A stretch of DNA of 64,000 nt, from NCBI RefSeq assembly GCF_040802235.1, contig NC_133167.1, forward strand, positions 83,677,001-83,741,000. The letters are read 5' to 3'. The notes beneath the pieces are model-generated. The model was given only the letters and a program-made list of their open reading frames with translations, did not search any database and was not told the origin of the DNA. A program made the translations under genes and the position numbers. Each line of letters starts with the position of its first letter. The first letter of the stretch is position 1. Shown here piece by piece: positions 47,101-60,200 of the stretch. This DNA is from Manis javanica (lineage: Eukaryota; Chordata; Mammalia; Pholidota; Manidae).

Positions 47101-47800
47101 ACCTACTTCAGGTCCCTGAGGGTGCCTGCTGGGATAGATCTTATTTCTGGGTTTAATTGGCTGGAAAGAAATTGCTCCAATCTGTTGTTCAGGAAGTGTT
47201 CAGGGGAGGGCTTCGGATTTTATCATCCTGCCCTCATCCTTCCATCTATCTCTGACATTCAATATTTGAACATTCCAGGAAAGGGAGCTTTAGTTAATTG
47301 ACTCTTTTAAGTTTCATAATTGAATAGAAATACTCCTTGTTTTAACGATGAATCAGATAACTTTCTGCTAAACTCCATCCTTTGCTGAAAAATGTTGCCA
47401 GCAACTATTTTTCTTTCTTAATAAACAGTGTAATAAACATAATGTTTTTTTTAATAATTCAGAATCTTGAATTTTTGATTGAAAAGTTCTTTGCTCTCAT
47501 TTATATCTACCTTCAAGACAGTTTACAAGCTTTTCACAAGTAAAGGTCAGAGCAGGTCTTCACTTTGTTTCTGTACCGAGTGGAGTACTAATTAATTATT
47601 TATTATCATTGATTATATCGTAGGTTTGTATAGATATAGGAGATTTGCACTAAATAAATACTGGCTCACAGATAGTTGGGAAATTCAGTTCTTGGTTTTT
47701 TTTAAGTTGGCATATGAACTGACATGTTTAATTCTTCCCTTCTTGAAGGGGCAAGGATGTAAATAATAGGATGAGAATTTTGATTTGGAAGTGAGGTTAG
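44171..47800. other. Intergenic, with one MER5-type copy
   Basis: About 45285-45460 is a MER5-type hAT fragment (TGCTCAAAGTGAGGCCCGAG, GAATCAGAATTTGCATTTTA, GAGTCTGAGAAGCAGTGCTG). A CT-rich run lies at 46415-46455. The stretches 46540-46720 and 47015-47330 have even composition with several TAATTA-type core motifs and no repeat signature, making them candidates for conserved regulatory sequence. Confidence 0.5.
45285..45460 (+). repeat. MER5-type hAT-Charlie fragment
   Basis: Shares the series CTCAAAGTG, AATCAGAATTTGCATTTTAA and GAGAAGCAGTGCTGAG with the copy at 14013-14190. Confidence 0.75.
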
Positions 47801-47814
47801 TCATAAGCTTCATT

Positions 47815-48085
47815 TCAGAGCCAAGGGGACTCAGAGAGGTGACATGACTTGGCAAAGGCGCACAGCCACCTAAACGGGGGCTTCTTAGGATCATGGACTT
47901 CTAAATCAGCAAAATCTATCTGCATTTGTAAACTGCTGTACTACTTACCAACTGTGGACCATGAGAAGCTACTTACCTTCTGAGCTTCTTTTCCTGACCT
48001 ACTACATGGAAACACTAACATTCTTGGGTTATTGTAAAGGTTCAGTGAGCTAATATGGGTAAGACGGCTTAGCGTCACGCAAACA
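47815..48085. repeat. Two MIR fragments in opposite orientation
   Basis: About 47815-47895 reads as reverse MIR (GACTCAGAGAGGTGACATGA, CTTGGCAAAGGCGCACAGCC). About 47925-48085 reads as forward MIR (TACTTACCAACTGTGGACCA, GTTATTGTAAAGGTTCAGTG, GAGCTAATATGGGTAAGACG). They may be separate insertions. Confidence 0.65.
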
Positions 48086-51000
48086 CAAAAACATCCTTAG
48101 CTCTTTCTAGTTTCGTTTACTTATTTTTAATTATTATGTATTTCATTGTGGTTTTATTTTTATCAAATGGGTTCTTTGTTGTTCATCACAATTCCTTACT
48201 GCTTTCCGAGGAAAGTGTAGTCGTAGCCACAGGAGGCCCTGATTAGTGTCAGTTTTCCTATCTTCCTGGCTGACACAGAATGATGCAAATTTTGAACCTT
48301 ATTCCTCACTGAGGAGTGAAAGACCTTTCCCCCAGAGAAAGCAATTCGGGACATGAGTGAACCCAGAAAATAGGTGGAGGGTGACACTGGCGGTCATTCC
48401 AGGTTTTAGGTTTCCTCCTGCTCCTCCTGAATCGGCAGCCCTGAAGGTGCCCACCTGCTCAGCACCCCACCACCCTGATCTGCTCCCCAGTCCTAAGAGC
48501 TTCCTAGCTTTTGAGCCTTTATCTAAAAGGCCAGGGGAGCTGAAGAATCCTGCCAAATGGGAATTAAAAATGACAGAACAGCTGATGAGATCTGAGGTGA
48601 CAAGAATGAGAAATAAAAGCCATTAGAGCCCATTTGCAATGTGCCCTCAGCAAGTCAATTTCAAGGTGTTCCTCCCAAGATTATTAATGACATGACAGCG
48701 TTTTCCGTGCAGGAATCTGATAGGTGAAATAACACCAGTGTACACACGCTGCAATCTGGATGGTAAGAGGGGCCTGCCCTCATTTATTTAGTTCCATAGA
48801 TTTGAAGAGACACCCTAATTTGGCCGTCAGGGTGAGGGCCTGCGGAAGCACCCGGTGCTTGGAGGAACAGATTTCCACAGTAAATACTGGCTTCTGTGGC
48901 TTCGGCCGGCAGATGATGGCCCATGGGCTAAACCTGGTGTGTTGCCTGAATTTCGTATGGCTAATGAGTAACAAATGGTTTTCTATATTTTAAACCGTCG
49001 AAAGAAATCAAAAGAAGAATATGTTATGACATATGGAGATTTTATGAAGTTCAGCTGCCAGTGTCCATAAGTAAAGTTTCATCAGGAAATAGTTAGACTC
49101 ATTTGTTTATGTATAATGTGTGGTTGCTTTTGGGTTGTAATGGCTGAGTTGTGAAGTTGTGACAGAATCTGTAAGCCTAGATTATTTACTGGCCAGACCT
49201 TTGCAGGAACAGTTTGCCAACCCCCTGTCCTATGGGATTTCCCAGCCAAAGTCCTGTGCAAAAAAAAAAAAAGAGTAGTCGCAATGTACACTATAAGGGT
49301 TTTTCTATGGAAAAATGTAACCACATTTTAGAGTCACAGCATGGAAATCAGTTTACCCTCTGCTCCCCGGGACAATCATGCAACCCAGAGAGCAGCAAGT
49401 TCCAAGTTCTGTGAAAGGCCATGGAGCTGAGGCCTCCCAGGTCCTGTGTGGCCATCCAGACGTGCAGGAACGCAGCATTGAAAAGGTGAGGCAGGCAGCT
49501 TATGCTTTCAGACATCACTGCAGGCTGTTAATCAAGAATTCCCTGTAGTTGGTGTCCTCACCTTTTTCCTTAATTTGTAAGAAATAAACAAGAGCCCAGA
49601 AAAGACATAAATCCTAATTATTTCCTTATCTGCCTCTGAGTCAGCATGCATTCCTGTCACATTGCTATGCCTAGACTCTTTTGCAAGATCCTACATAATT
49701 TCCCTTCCCTCCCAAACATGGCTGTGGCCCCTACCTGGTACTACCAGTAGTGTCCATGGCACTCGTTCTCCTAGAGTCTCGGGTTGCTTATACCAAGCCA
49801 CGGTCCAATTTGTTTTTGTAAATGAGGGCAAATGTAGGGGTCTCAAGATGGAGAAAGATGTTGCTCTTGTTTGGAGGACAGAACAGATGAGGACTGACAG
49901 TGAAAAACAACAGGAACCCTACCTGGGAGCACCAGATCTTCATAGAATCAGTCACTGAATCCTTCCCTCAAAGCCATGTGCCGAAGAGCTGTTAGGTACC
50001 AGTGACCACTGGGCTTATCATCTAGTAGGACAGATGCACTCATGTTCCTAAATAACAGGGGAGAGACAGGACATGTCAAAGAGGAGGCCAAACCAAACAA
50101 AGGGGTCTTCTTGGGGGCACAACTCCTGAGCAGCTTAATGGAAGAGGTGGAGCTGGAATTGAGTGAAACCAGGGATTATAAAGTACTAGTCAGAGGGGGA
50201 ATGAACGGCATTTTTGCAGTGAGAAAATCCTTAGGAACTGAGTTACTTAATACCTTCATGACAGTCAGTTGGGGGCAGAGCCAGTCTCTTGACTTCTTTA
50301 TTGGCTGTTCTTTCCAGAAAATCAGGAGTAGACAACCTTTAGCCAGTGCCTCAATTGCTTGAGGTACAAAGTTTTGTAGCTTATGGTTTAAAACATGCAA
50401 TGCTACTTGGGGCACCCTATCTTGGTAAGGTGGAAGGAAGAAAATGTGAGGGCTTTAGAGGCCTGCCCTTTGATCAGAACAGAAAATCTGGACAAACGAC
50501 CTCACTCCTGGACTAATGAAAGCACCACGACTTCAGTTTAGGAGAAATCATCACTGGTTTGAATTAAGGGATGCAGATCAAGTGCCACCCAAGAGCGTCT
50601 TGAGCCAAATGCAGGAGCTGGGTTGCAGAAATGACTTTTCTTCCCCTTTAGTTGTTACAGGTTCTTTCTTGGAGATCTTCACGATACTCTTTTTCTCCTT
50701 CCCATAGTGCAGAATCTCTCACCTATGGATATTAAGGTTTCTTTCCATCAAATTTGGAAGGAAAAAAATGTCATTTTGGGATGATGATCTCATAAAGGTG
50801 GATGGGAAAGGAAGTGTGGGGTTAATTTAAAAGACCCTTCAAAGGGTCTTTTTTGTTTTCTCTAAGTTTTATTTTTTAAATGCATCCCTAAATTGTAAGC
50901 AGGTACTGTCACATCCAACTGGATAGGAATTATGGGACACTCAAGTTAATAGTCTTGCAAAAAAAAGTGGGTCGTACAGGAAGCTGGCAGAAATGGTGTC

Positions 51001-52429
51001 TGAAAGCTGGAACCACAGCACAGCACCCAACTTATGAATACTATCCCACTCCGCTCCGAACATCAAAGGGAAACAGAGGCCCTGAGAGCAAGAGGAGCCG
51101 TGTTAAGCAGTGCTCCCCCTGCCTGCTTCTGGAGGTTGCCAGTAGGTAAACTATTAAAGGTTGAAATGTCATCTGAATAGGTCCCTGCCCCTAGAAACCT
51201 GTCCAGCTCTGCATATGCCATCCAATTCCCATCCTTTGAAAAATGCAGAGGACTATCCATGTCAGTGGGTTGTGTGCAGTGCTTCAGGAGACATTTCCTA
51301 ATAATTGACACTCCTGCCGACCCTCCCACGTGGTCATCCAAACCAATAGAAGGGCAGCTTCATCAGAGGCTTGGTGGTATGCATGTTGTTCTGATTACTG
51401 CCTTCCAGATAGCCCAAATGAATCTTCCAAGATGCACAAGACCACCTCTAGCCCGGAGAATATCAACAGACCTTAAGGTAAGGACAATTGCTCCATGTAG
51501 GTAGGCGGGAATGTATGCTCCTGTATATAGGAAGTGGGTACCCTTCTTCCGTCATGTAGGCATGAATGTATAGGCATCGTACAGGGTAACTACCCTTCAG
51601 GAAAAAAGACACACACTTCATTTTAGCAGTGTGCAATTGTTATAATTACAAGCCTCTTTAGCTAGAACAAAGTTTATTCCTGCTGAAACTCAGAAGAGGA
51701 GAAGGTGGCTCCGAGTTTCACCAAGAGCTTATCAGCTGGTTTGAAGGCGCCTTTCTCTTCTCCTCTATTCTGACAGTCCCAGGAAGCCTGAAACCTCTTT
51801 GACACTCACCACAGTGATCACAGATCCTCCCTGAAGGCTCTAAAGCTGCGAACAAACACAGTTTGCCTTGTCAACCCACTGTTGAAAGGTGATCCACAGC
51901 TGAGCTGCTGTGCTCTTTTTCTGCAAGCACGAGGCGGAAGCTCATTACCCCAGGAAAAGCCAATGCTGGGAACGAGTCCCTGAAATCAGGCTGGCATCAG
52001 GGACCTGTCAGCAGGCCTGCGGAATGAATGTGCCACCCCCAGCTGGTGACGGAGGCCGGCTTGTCCCTCCCCACGCTCCCACCCATTCGCACCTGGAACA
52101 GCCCATCTCGAGAAAGTACAGTCACAGAGGAGTTTTGATGCGGAACATGGATATTGAGTTTTCTAGTCCGGTTTTCTTTCTGTGACTATATACTGCCTCC
52201 CTGTGGAGCAGGGGAGCCCCATGGCTGCGGCTTTTAGGAGCCCTTGGAACATGTGGCCTTCTCAGGCAGAAGTGGCCACCCCCTCGTCCTGGTCCCTGTG
52301 CCACAAGGTGTGACCCACATCAGCATTCCACATACAGTCACATTTTTCAGTGTGCACAAGTAGGTCACTTACGTGTCAATCATCCTTAAAGACAGGGGTG
52401 TTGAGGATGGGTATGGGCCAGAGGGAACC
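48086..52429. other. Intergenic, no gene supported
   Basis: A short poly-A run lies at 49260-49272 and a perfect 11-bp inverted repeat at 50829-50852. Nothing else could be assigned. Confidence 0.5.
50829..50852. repeat. Perfect 11-bp inverted repeat with a 2-base loop
   Basis: AAAAGACCCTT (50829-50839) and AAGGGTCTTTT (50842-50852) are exact reverse complements separated by CA and followed by further T residues. Confidence 0.9.
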
Positions 52430-52540
52430 GTGGGCTTTGGCTTGGATTCAAAAGCTGACTCTACTATGTGCTCAAGGTCAACTCGTGAACCTTTCCAAGA
52501 CTCAGTTTCTCCACTTACACAACAAGGGAAAGCAGTAGGG
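52430..52540 (+). repeat. MIR SINE fragment
   Basis: GGCTTTGGCTTGGATTCAAA, AGCTGACTCTACTATGTGCT and CCAAGACTCAGTTTCTCCAC match the forward MIR core in order. Confidence 0.75.
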
Positions 52541-52544
52541 AATG

Positions 52545-53270
52545 TTACACACTGAATTGTGTCCCCCCAAAATAAGTCTTGACCTTTCGTGCCTCAGAGT
52601 GTGACTATTTGGAGATGGGGTCTTTAGAAAGGTAATTCAGGTTAAATGAGGTCAATAGGCTGGATACTAATAAGATACACCTGGTGACCCTATAAGAAGA
52701 GTAGTAGGCTGGGACACAGACACGCACCGAGGGAGGACCGTGTGAGGGCGCAGGGAGGAGGAGCGGCCACCTGCAGGCCCAGGACATCGGCCGCAGAAGC
52801 AGCCAGCTGTGCCAGCCCTCGTCCCAGCCTGGGAGGGCAGCTGTAACAGACACGCCGCCGACTGGCTGCCTTATCAACAACAGAAACTGGTTCCTCACCG
52901 GAGCCGGAAACCCAAGCTCAGGGAGCCGAAGTGGTCGGGTGAGGGCCCTCTTCTGGGTGGTAGGCCCATCTCTGCGTCCTCACCTGGTGGACCCAGCAAG
53001 GGAGCTGTGTGGAGCCGCCTTTATAAGGCACTAAACCTGTTCCTGGAGGCTCCCCTCTCAAAGGCCCCGCCTCCTTGGACCATCACCTTGGGGGGTGGGA
53101 TTTCAACACATGAATCTGAGGTGGGTGGGGTGGCACAAACATTCAGACCTTACCACATTTGATCTTGGATTTCTAGCTCCAGAGTCGCCAGAAAATACGC
53201 TTCTGTTTAAGGCACCCAGACTGGGGCACTTGGTTATGGAGGCTCTGCTGCTGTGATTTATAAGAAATAT
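52545..53270 (+). repeat. Nested pair of old interspersed repeats
   Basis: Outer left part, about 52545-52800: TGAATTGTGTCCCCCCAAAA, TTTGGAGATGGGGTCTTTAG, GACCCTATAAGAAGAGTAGT. Outer right part, about 53160-53270: CTAGCTCCAGAGTCGCCAGA and TTTAAGGCACCCAGACTGGG. Between them, about 52840-53160, a second unit has TATCAACAACAGAAACTGGT, CCTTGGACCATCACCTTGGG and GGATTTCAACACATGAATCT. I recognise both as common mammalian repeats but will not name the families. Confidence 0.65.
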
Positions 53271-56200
53271 ATACTTGATCATCCAGAGGACCAGAATACA
53301 CTTACCATAGCTGTTTGGTCTTTGTGTGTGGTTCCTGGCTCACAGCTGCCAAACCCTTGGGACTTCCTGAGTGTTAGGAGTCATGGGACTAGCTTTTGTC
53401 ACAGTGTTTGATCTCTTGTCCTCAGTTCCTGAAATCTTCAGAGCCACAAAGCTGAAATGGGTGTCTTGTTATTCACAACAAGCGCCTCTCCGCCACCACT
53501 GGGTTTATGCTAATGAGGTGACTGTCGGGAAGGCATCTGTGGGTGGCGGCTGGTTGTCAGGGAACCAGCCAGGGAGAGAGGCTTGGAACTTTCCGTCCTA
53601 TGCCCGGTTTCTGGGGAGGGGAGAGGGCCTGGACGCCGTCAGTCACCAGCGACCAATGATTTAACTATGCCTCTGTAAAGAAGCCTCCCTGAAAACCCAA
53701 AGGACGAGAGCTTCTGGGTTGGTGATAATGGGGAGATTGAGGAAGAGAGGGCAGCTCAGAGGGGGCATTGAAGCTCCTTGCCCTGTGTATCCCCATCTGG
53801 TTGTGGATTCATATCCTTTAACATCCTGTGTAATAGCCAGTAATCTAGTGAGTGAATGGGTTTCCTGAGTTCTGTGAGCCACTGTAGCAAATTAATTGAA
53901 CCCGAGAAAGGAAGTACAGGAACCTCTGATTTATGGCCAGTCAGAAGCACAGGTTAACAACGTGGGTTGACAATGGGCATCTGAAGTGAAGGGTGGTCTT
54001 GTGGGATTGAGCTCTTAACCTGTGGGAGCTGAATGCCACCTTCAGGTAGATGGTGTCAGAATTGAGCTGAATTGTGAGACATCCAGCTGCTGTCCTGAGC
54101 ATTGCTTGCCTAGTGGTGTGTGTGTATATGTAGGGGAATCCCCCTCCCCCCCACATTGGCATTGGGCCCAGAACCCACAATAGCAGTCCTGGCAAATGCA
54201 AGCAAGTCTGAGCTCAAGCTCTTTCAGCCCAACCATCTGTGCTCATGGTTTGTAACTTTGAGGAGAACATACCCCTTTCAGAAGGTGCTGGAAGCTAAGG
54301 GCTCTCTACAAAAATGTGTAGACACAGAAGTTTACACACCGTTCAGTGCCTCAATGGCCTATCTCTGGTTCTCGTCCTAAGGCCTTGTGGAAGCTTGGTT
54401 GATGACTTGCTCTTTCATGAGACAGAACGAGAAAGGGAATAAAATCCTCAGGTGGTCATGAGATATTTCTGTGGAGGTAGGCCCTTAGAGTTAAAACCTG
54501 AAAAGGTTTGCCACTGCAACTCACATTCCGTGAACGTGACTTCAGTCCCTTATTTTAGGGGGAAAAAAATTGATCCTTGGAGTTAAAAATAAATATCTTT
54601 GCAGACATCAGAAGAAAAAAAAACCCAGTTCATGTCCCCTGCTTTTCCGTCACTGTTTGAAAGCACATGTAAATGGGCTGAACTTAATCTGCTATGAGAT
54701 TCAGGGAAATTTCCCTTTTCTACCAGATAAAGGATGAAAGCACTTGGCCATCTCACTTTATTGAGAGGAAAATGGCACATGCAGGGCAGAAAAGTGCGGC
54801 ACCTGAATTCTAGTTCTAAAATACTCAGGCCTTTCACTCACAGAACCTTCATAACTAGGAACTCAGACTCTGACTTGAAAACTCTTAAAATTTGGCGCAT
54901 TTATCCTTATTCTTCCCACCCTGGTCACCCATGCGGTGGTCTACACCTTAGTAGCCCCACCAGTTTGGGCATTCTGGTTCTACCCCCCTCCACCTTCTTC
55001 CAGACGCCCCCAGCCCCCGCCATTTCCCCATCGTATAAAATCAGCAGGTTGTAAAGATCTCTAGGGTACCTTGAAACTAGAAAAATTGTATGATTGTATG
55101 ATTCTGTGAATCCCCCTGCTGTGGTAGTTCTAATTTCAGGCTTGTCTTTAATTCTTTGCATTGCTTCACAGAGCAGCAGAAAAGCTTATGCTGCAAAATG
55201 CATCCCGGAGATGAGCTCCCCCGAGGCCAGGGACAGGGTGAGTGCATGCACAGCTCATGTGGAGCACAGCAGCCTGACTGGGGCGGGGTGGGGGGCTTGC
55301 TTGTGGATTGTAAAAAGCTTTGCTGGGCAGCATGGCTATGCTGATAACTACAGGGCATGGGTAGTTGGGAGTGCAAGTGAGAGCAGAGATCTCGGTTAAG
55401 AGAGCTGTTCTAGGAGGTTCTGCCTATCTTGGCTCTGTTGGAGAGCTGGGAGAACTGTCAAGAGCCGAGAATAAGCCTGGAAGTCAGCTTCCTTACCTAC
55501 CCAATTTTAGGATGGAATCCACCTGTCTGGTGCATACTGCCTTTTTTTACATGACTGGAGGGGTGCTTTCCTCGCTCTGACATGGAAGGTCATTGGCCCA
55601 CCTTGCATGTCCTGTAGCCTGTCTCCTTGGGCAATCCTATCAGACAGAACCCGGGATAAGTACTGCATCATTTAAAGCACCTCTGTAAGAACTGAATGAG
55701 ATAAAATGGGCAGCTGGGATTTGGAGGATGTTGTAGGCTAACCCAGTGGGGCAGGAGTGGTGCAGAAGCAGCACGCTCTGTGTGGACAAGAGAACTGTTC
55801 AAGATCAAGCTCTGCACTTGGCACTTAAGGAGACCTTGTGACCACCCATCACACTTTCCCGAACTTTAAAGCAGTGTAGAAGTGTAACAATCACAGGGTC
55901 AGGTGGTAATAATAATAGTTTCCTTTCAAAAGGAAAAGGAACCACCTTCTCCAGAAATCCAGCTTCATGCTTGACTCCGAAGAACTTTCTCCTTTTCTCC
56001 TTGAAGTTCTCTCTCGGTGGATTTGGCCGGGTCCACAATGTTCTGGATACAACAGCTGCAAATAACATTTTCAAATTTCAAAGTTCTGAGCCAAACCCCA
56101 TGGCAGCCTTGAAAACCACCCAGTAAGGCATCTGCGACCTTGCATGCCCAAGGAATGATTTTTTTCATTTTTTAATGTCTTCACAGGGCATCAGAAAGGT

Positions 56201-56663
56201 GGGGAAACCATCCGGGTAGTGTTCCGTGAAGCTGCCCCCAAAATAATTCCAATTGTAACAGAGGAATAAATACTATGTTTGTAAGGGTTATAGTCATATA
56301 TAGACAAATGTTACAGAGACACAGTGAGTACCTCTGGGGGATGGAATTGTGGATGATTTTTGGCTTCTTTTCTATATCTTTCCTTATTTTCCAAGTTTTC
56401 TTCAATGGGCATGTATTTTTCTTTTGAAAGAAAAAAATGATTAAAATGCCCCCTGTGCTGTTGAGTTAGCCTGGCAGCTTGTCCAAGTGCAGACTCTTCC
56501 CTCAGTTGCAGTCAGCTCTCTCTCTCTCTTTTTACTCATAGACTCCAGGGGCCTTTCTGCCCAAAGGTGTCCACTTCCTTAAAGAATCTGGGAGAAGCCA
56601 GGTGAGAAGGCCTCTGCTTCTACCCAGTAGCTTTGTATTTCCCCTTTCTGTACAGATCCTTAA
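53271..56663. other. Intergenic, old repeat fragments only
   Basis: About 53300-53900 has the look of an old element (CAGTAATCTAGTGAGTGAAT near its end), unassigned. A CT run lies at 56515-56530. No gene model is supported. Confidence 0.45.
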
Positions 56664-56686
56664 CCAAAGAATGTGAGGCCTATTTC
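56664..56686. repeat. Target-site duplication, 3' side of L1
   Basis: TGTGAGGCCTATTTC (56672-56686) is identical to 62991-63005. Extending to CCAAAG gives 21 of 23 matching bases. It abuts the poly-T that marks the L1 3' end. Confidence 0.9.
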
Positions 56687-57224
56687 TTTTTTTTTAATTA
56701 TTAAGGTATCTTTGACATATACTCTCATGAAGGTTTCACAAGAAAAACAATGTGGTTATTACATTCACCCTTATTATCAAGTCCCCCCCATACCCCACTG
56801 CAGTCACTGTCCCTCAGTGTAGGAAGATGCCGCAGAGTCCCTCTTTGTCTTCTCTAAGCTACATTGTCTTCCACATGACCCCTCACACACGGTGTGCACC
56901 AATCATGATACCCCACAATCCCCTTCTCCCTCCCTCCCTTCCCACCCACCCGCCCCTTTGGTAATCACTAGTCCCTTCTTAGAGTCTGTGACTCTGCTAC
57001 TACTTTGTTCCTTCAGTTTTGCTTCATTGTTACACTCCACAAATGAGGGAAATCATTTGGTATTTGTCATTCTCTGCCTGACTTATTTCACAGAGCATAA
57101 TGTCCTCCAGTTCCATCCATGTTGTTGCAAATGGTAGGATTTGTTTGTTTCTTATGGCTGAATAATATTCCATTGTGTATATGTACCACTTCTTCTTTAT
57201 CCATTCATCTACTGATGGACACTT

Positions 57225-60200
57225 AGGCTACTTCCATATCTTGGCTATTGTAAAAAGTGCTGCGATAAACATAGGGGTGCATATGTCATTTTGAATCTGA
57301 GAAGCTGTTTTCTTTGGGTAAATTCCTAGGAGTGGAATTCCTGGGTCAAACGGTATTTCTATTTTTAGTTTTTTGAGGAACCTCCATACTGCTTTCCACA
57401 ATGGTTGAACTAGTTTACATCCCCACCAGCAGTGTAGGAGGTTTCCCTTTCTCCGCATCCTCGCCAGTGTTTGTTGTTCCTAGTCTTTTCTGTGTTGGCC
57501 ATCCTAAATGGTGTGAGGTGATATCTCATTGTGGTTTTAATTTGCATTTGCCTGAGAATTAGCAATGTTGAGCATTTCCCTGATAATTAGCAATGTTCAT
57601 GTGCCTGTTGTCCATCTGAATTTCTTTTTTGAAGAAGTGTCTGTTCATATCCTCTGCCCATTTTTTAATAGGGTTATTTGCTTTTTGGCTGTTGAGGCAT
57701 GTGAGTTCTTTATATATTTTGGATGTTAACCCCTTGTTGGATATGTCATTTACAAATACATTCTCCCATACTGTAAGTTGTCTTTTTGTTCTGCTGCTGG
57801 TGTCCTTTGCTGTACAGAAGCTTTTTTTATTTTAGTTTGATGTAATCCCATTTGTTCATTTTTTATTTCATTTCCCTTGCCCAAGGAGATGCGTTCAGGA
57901 AAAAGTTGCTCATGTTTATATTCAAGAGACTTTTGCCTATGTTTTCTTCTAAGAGTTTTATGGTTTCATGACTTACATTCAGGTCTTTGATCCATTTTGA
58001 GTTTACTTTTATGTATGGGGTTAAACAATAATCCAGTTTCATTCACTTGCATGTAGCTGTCCAGTTTTGCCAACACCAGCTGTTGAAGAGGCTGTCATTT
58101 CCCCATTGTATATCCATGGCTTCTTTATCATATATTAACTGACCATATATGCTTGGGTTTATATCTGGGCTCTCTAGTCTGTTCCATTGGTCTATGGGTC
58201 TGTTCTTGTGCCAGTACCAAATTGTCTTGATTACTGTGGCTTTGTAGTAAACTTGAAGTTGGGGAGCATAATCCCCCTGCTTTGTTCTTCCTTCTCAGGA
58301 TTGCTTTGGCTATTCGGGGTCTTTTGTGGTTCTATATGAATTTTTGAACTATTTGTTCCAGTTCATTGAAGAATGCTGTTGGTAATTTGATAGGGATTGC
58401 ATCGAATCCATAGATTGCTTTAGGTAGGATGGCCATTTTGACGATATTAATTCTTCCTATCCATGAGCATGGGATGTGTTTCCATTTATTGGTATCTTCT
58501 TTAATTTCTCTCATGAGTGTCTTGTAGTTTTCAGAGTATAGGTCTTTCACTTCCTTGGTTAGGTTTATTCCTAGGTATTTTATTCTTTTGGATGCAATTG
58601 TGAATGGAATTGTTTTCCTGATTTCTCTTTCTGTTAGTTCATCATTAGTGTATAGGAATGCAACAGATTTCTGTGTGTTAATTTTGTGTCCTGCAACTTT
58701 GCTGAATTCATATTAGATCTGGTAGTTTTGGAGTGGATTCTTTAGGGGTTTTTATGTACAATATCATGTTATCTCCAAACAGGGACAGTTTAACTTCTTC
58801 CTTGCCAATCTGGATGCCTTTTATTTCTTTGGTTGTCTGATTGCCATGGCTAGGACCTCCAGTACTATTGTTGAATAAAAGTAGGGAGAGTGGGCATCCT
58901 TGTCTTGTTCCTGATCTTAAAGGAAAAGCTTTCAGCTTCTTGCTGTTAAGTATGATATTGGCTGTGGATTTGTCATATATGGCCTTTATTATGTTGAGGT
59001 ACTTGCCCTCTATGCCCATTTGTTGAGAGTTTTTATCATGAATGGATGTTGAATTTTTTCGAGTGCTTTTTCAGCATCTATGGAGATCATGTGATTTTTG
59101 TCCTTTTTTGGTTGATGTGGTGGATGATATTGATGGATTTTCAAATATTGTACCGTCCTTGCTTCTTCCCTGGAATAAATCCTACTCAATCATGATGGAT
59201 GATCTTTTTGATGTATTTTTAAATTTGATTTGCTAATATTTTGTTGAGTATTTTTGCGTCTATGTTCATCAGGGATATTGGTATGGAATTTTCTTTTTTT
59301 GTGGTGTCTTTCCCTGGTTTCGGTATTAGAGTGATGCTGGCCTCATAGAATGAGTTTGGAAGTATTCCCTCCTCTTCTACTTTTTGGAAAACTTTAAGGA
59401 GTATGGGTATTAGGTCTTCACTAAATGTTTGATAAAATTGACCAGTGAAAACATCTGGTCCAGGTGTTTTGTTCTTAGGTAGTTTTTTGATTACCAATTC
59501 AATTTTGTTGCTGGTAATTGGTCTATTCATATTTTCTGTTTCTTCTTGGATCAGCCTCGAAGATTTTATTTTTCTAGAAAGTTGTCCATTTCTTGTAGGT
59601 TATCCAGTTTGTTAGCATATAATTTTTCATAGTATTCTCTCATAATTCTTTGTATTTCTGTGGTGTCCATAGTAATTTTTCCTTTTTCATTTCTGATTCT
59701 GTTTATGTGTGTATACTCTTTTTTCTTGATAAGTCTGGCTAGGGGTTTATCTATTTTGTTTATTTACTCAAAGAACCAGCTCCTGCTTTCATTGATTCTA
59801 TTATTTTATTCTTCTTGATTTTATTTATTTCTGCTTTAATCTTTATTATGTCCCTCCTTCTACTGACTTTGGGCCTCATTTATTCTTATTTTTCTAGTTT
59901 TGTTAATTGTGAATTTAGACTGTTTATATGGGACTGTTCTTCTTTCCTGAGGAAGACCTGTATTGCAATATAATTCCCTCTTAGCACAGCCTTTGCTGCG
60001 TCCCACAGATTTTGCTGTGTTAAATTATTGTTGTCATTTGTCTCCATATATTGCTTGATCTCTGTTTTTATTTGGGCATTGATCCATTGATTATTTAGGA
60101 GCATGTTATTAAGCCTCCATGTGTTTATGGGCTTTTTCATTTTCTTTGTGTAATTTATTTCTAGTTTCATACCTTTGTGGTCTGAGAAGCTGGGTGGTAA

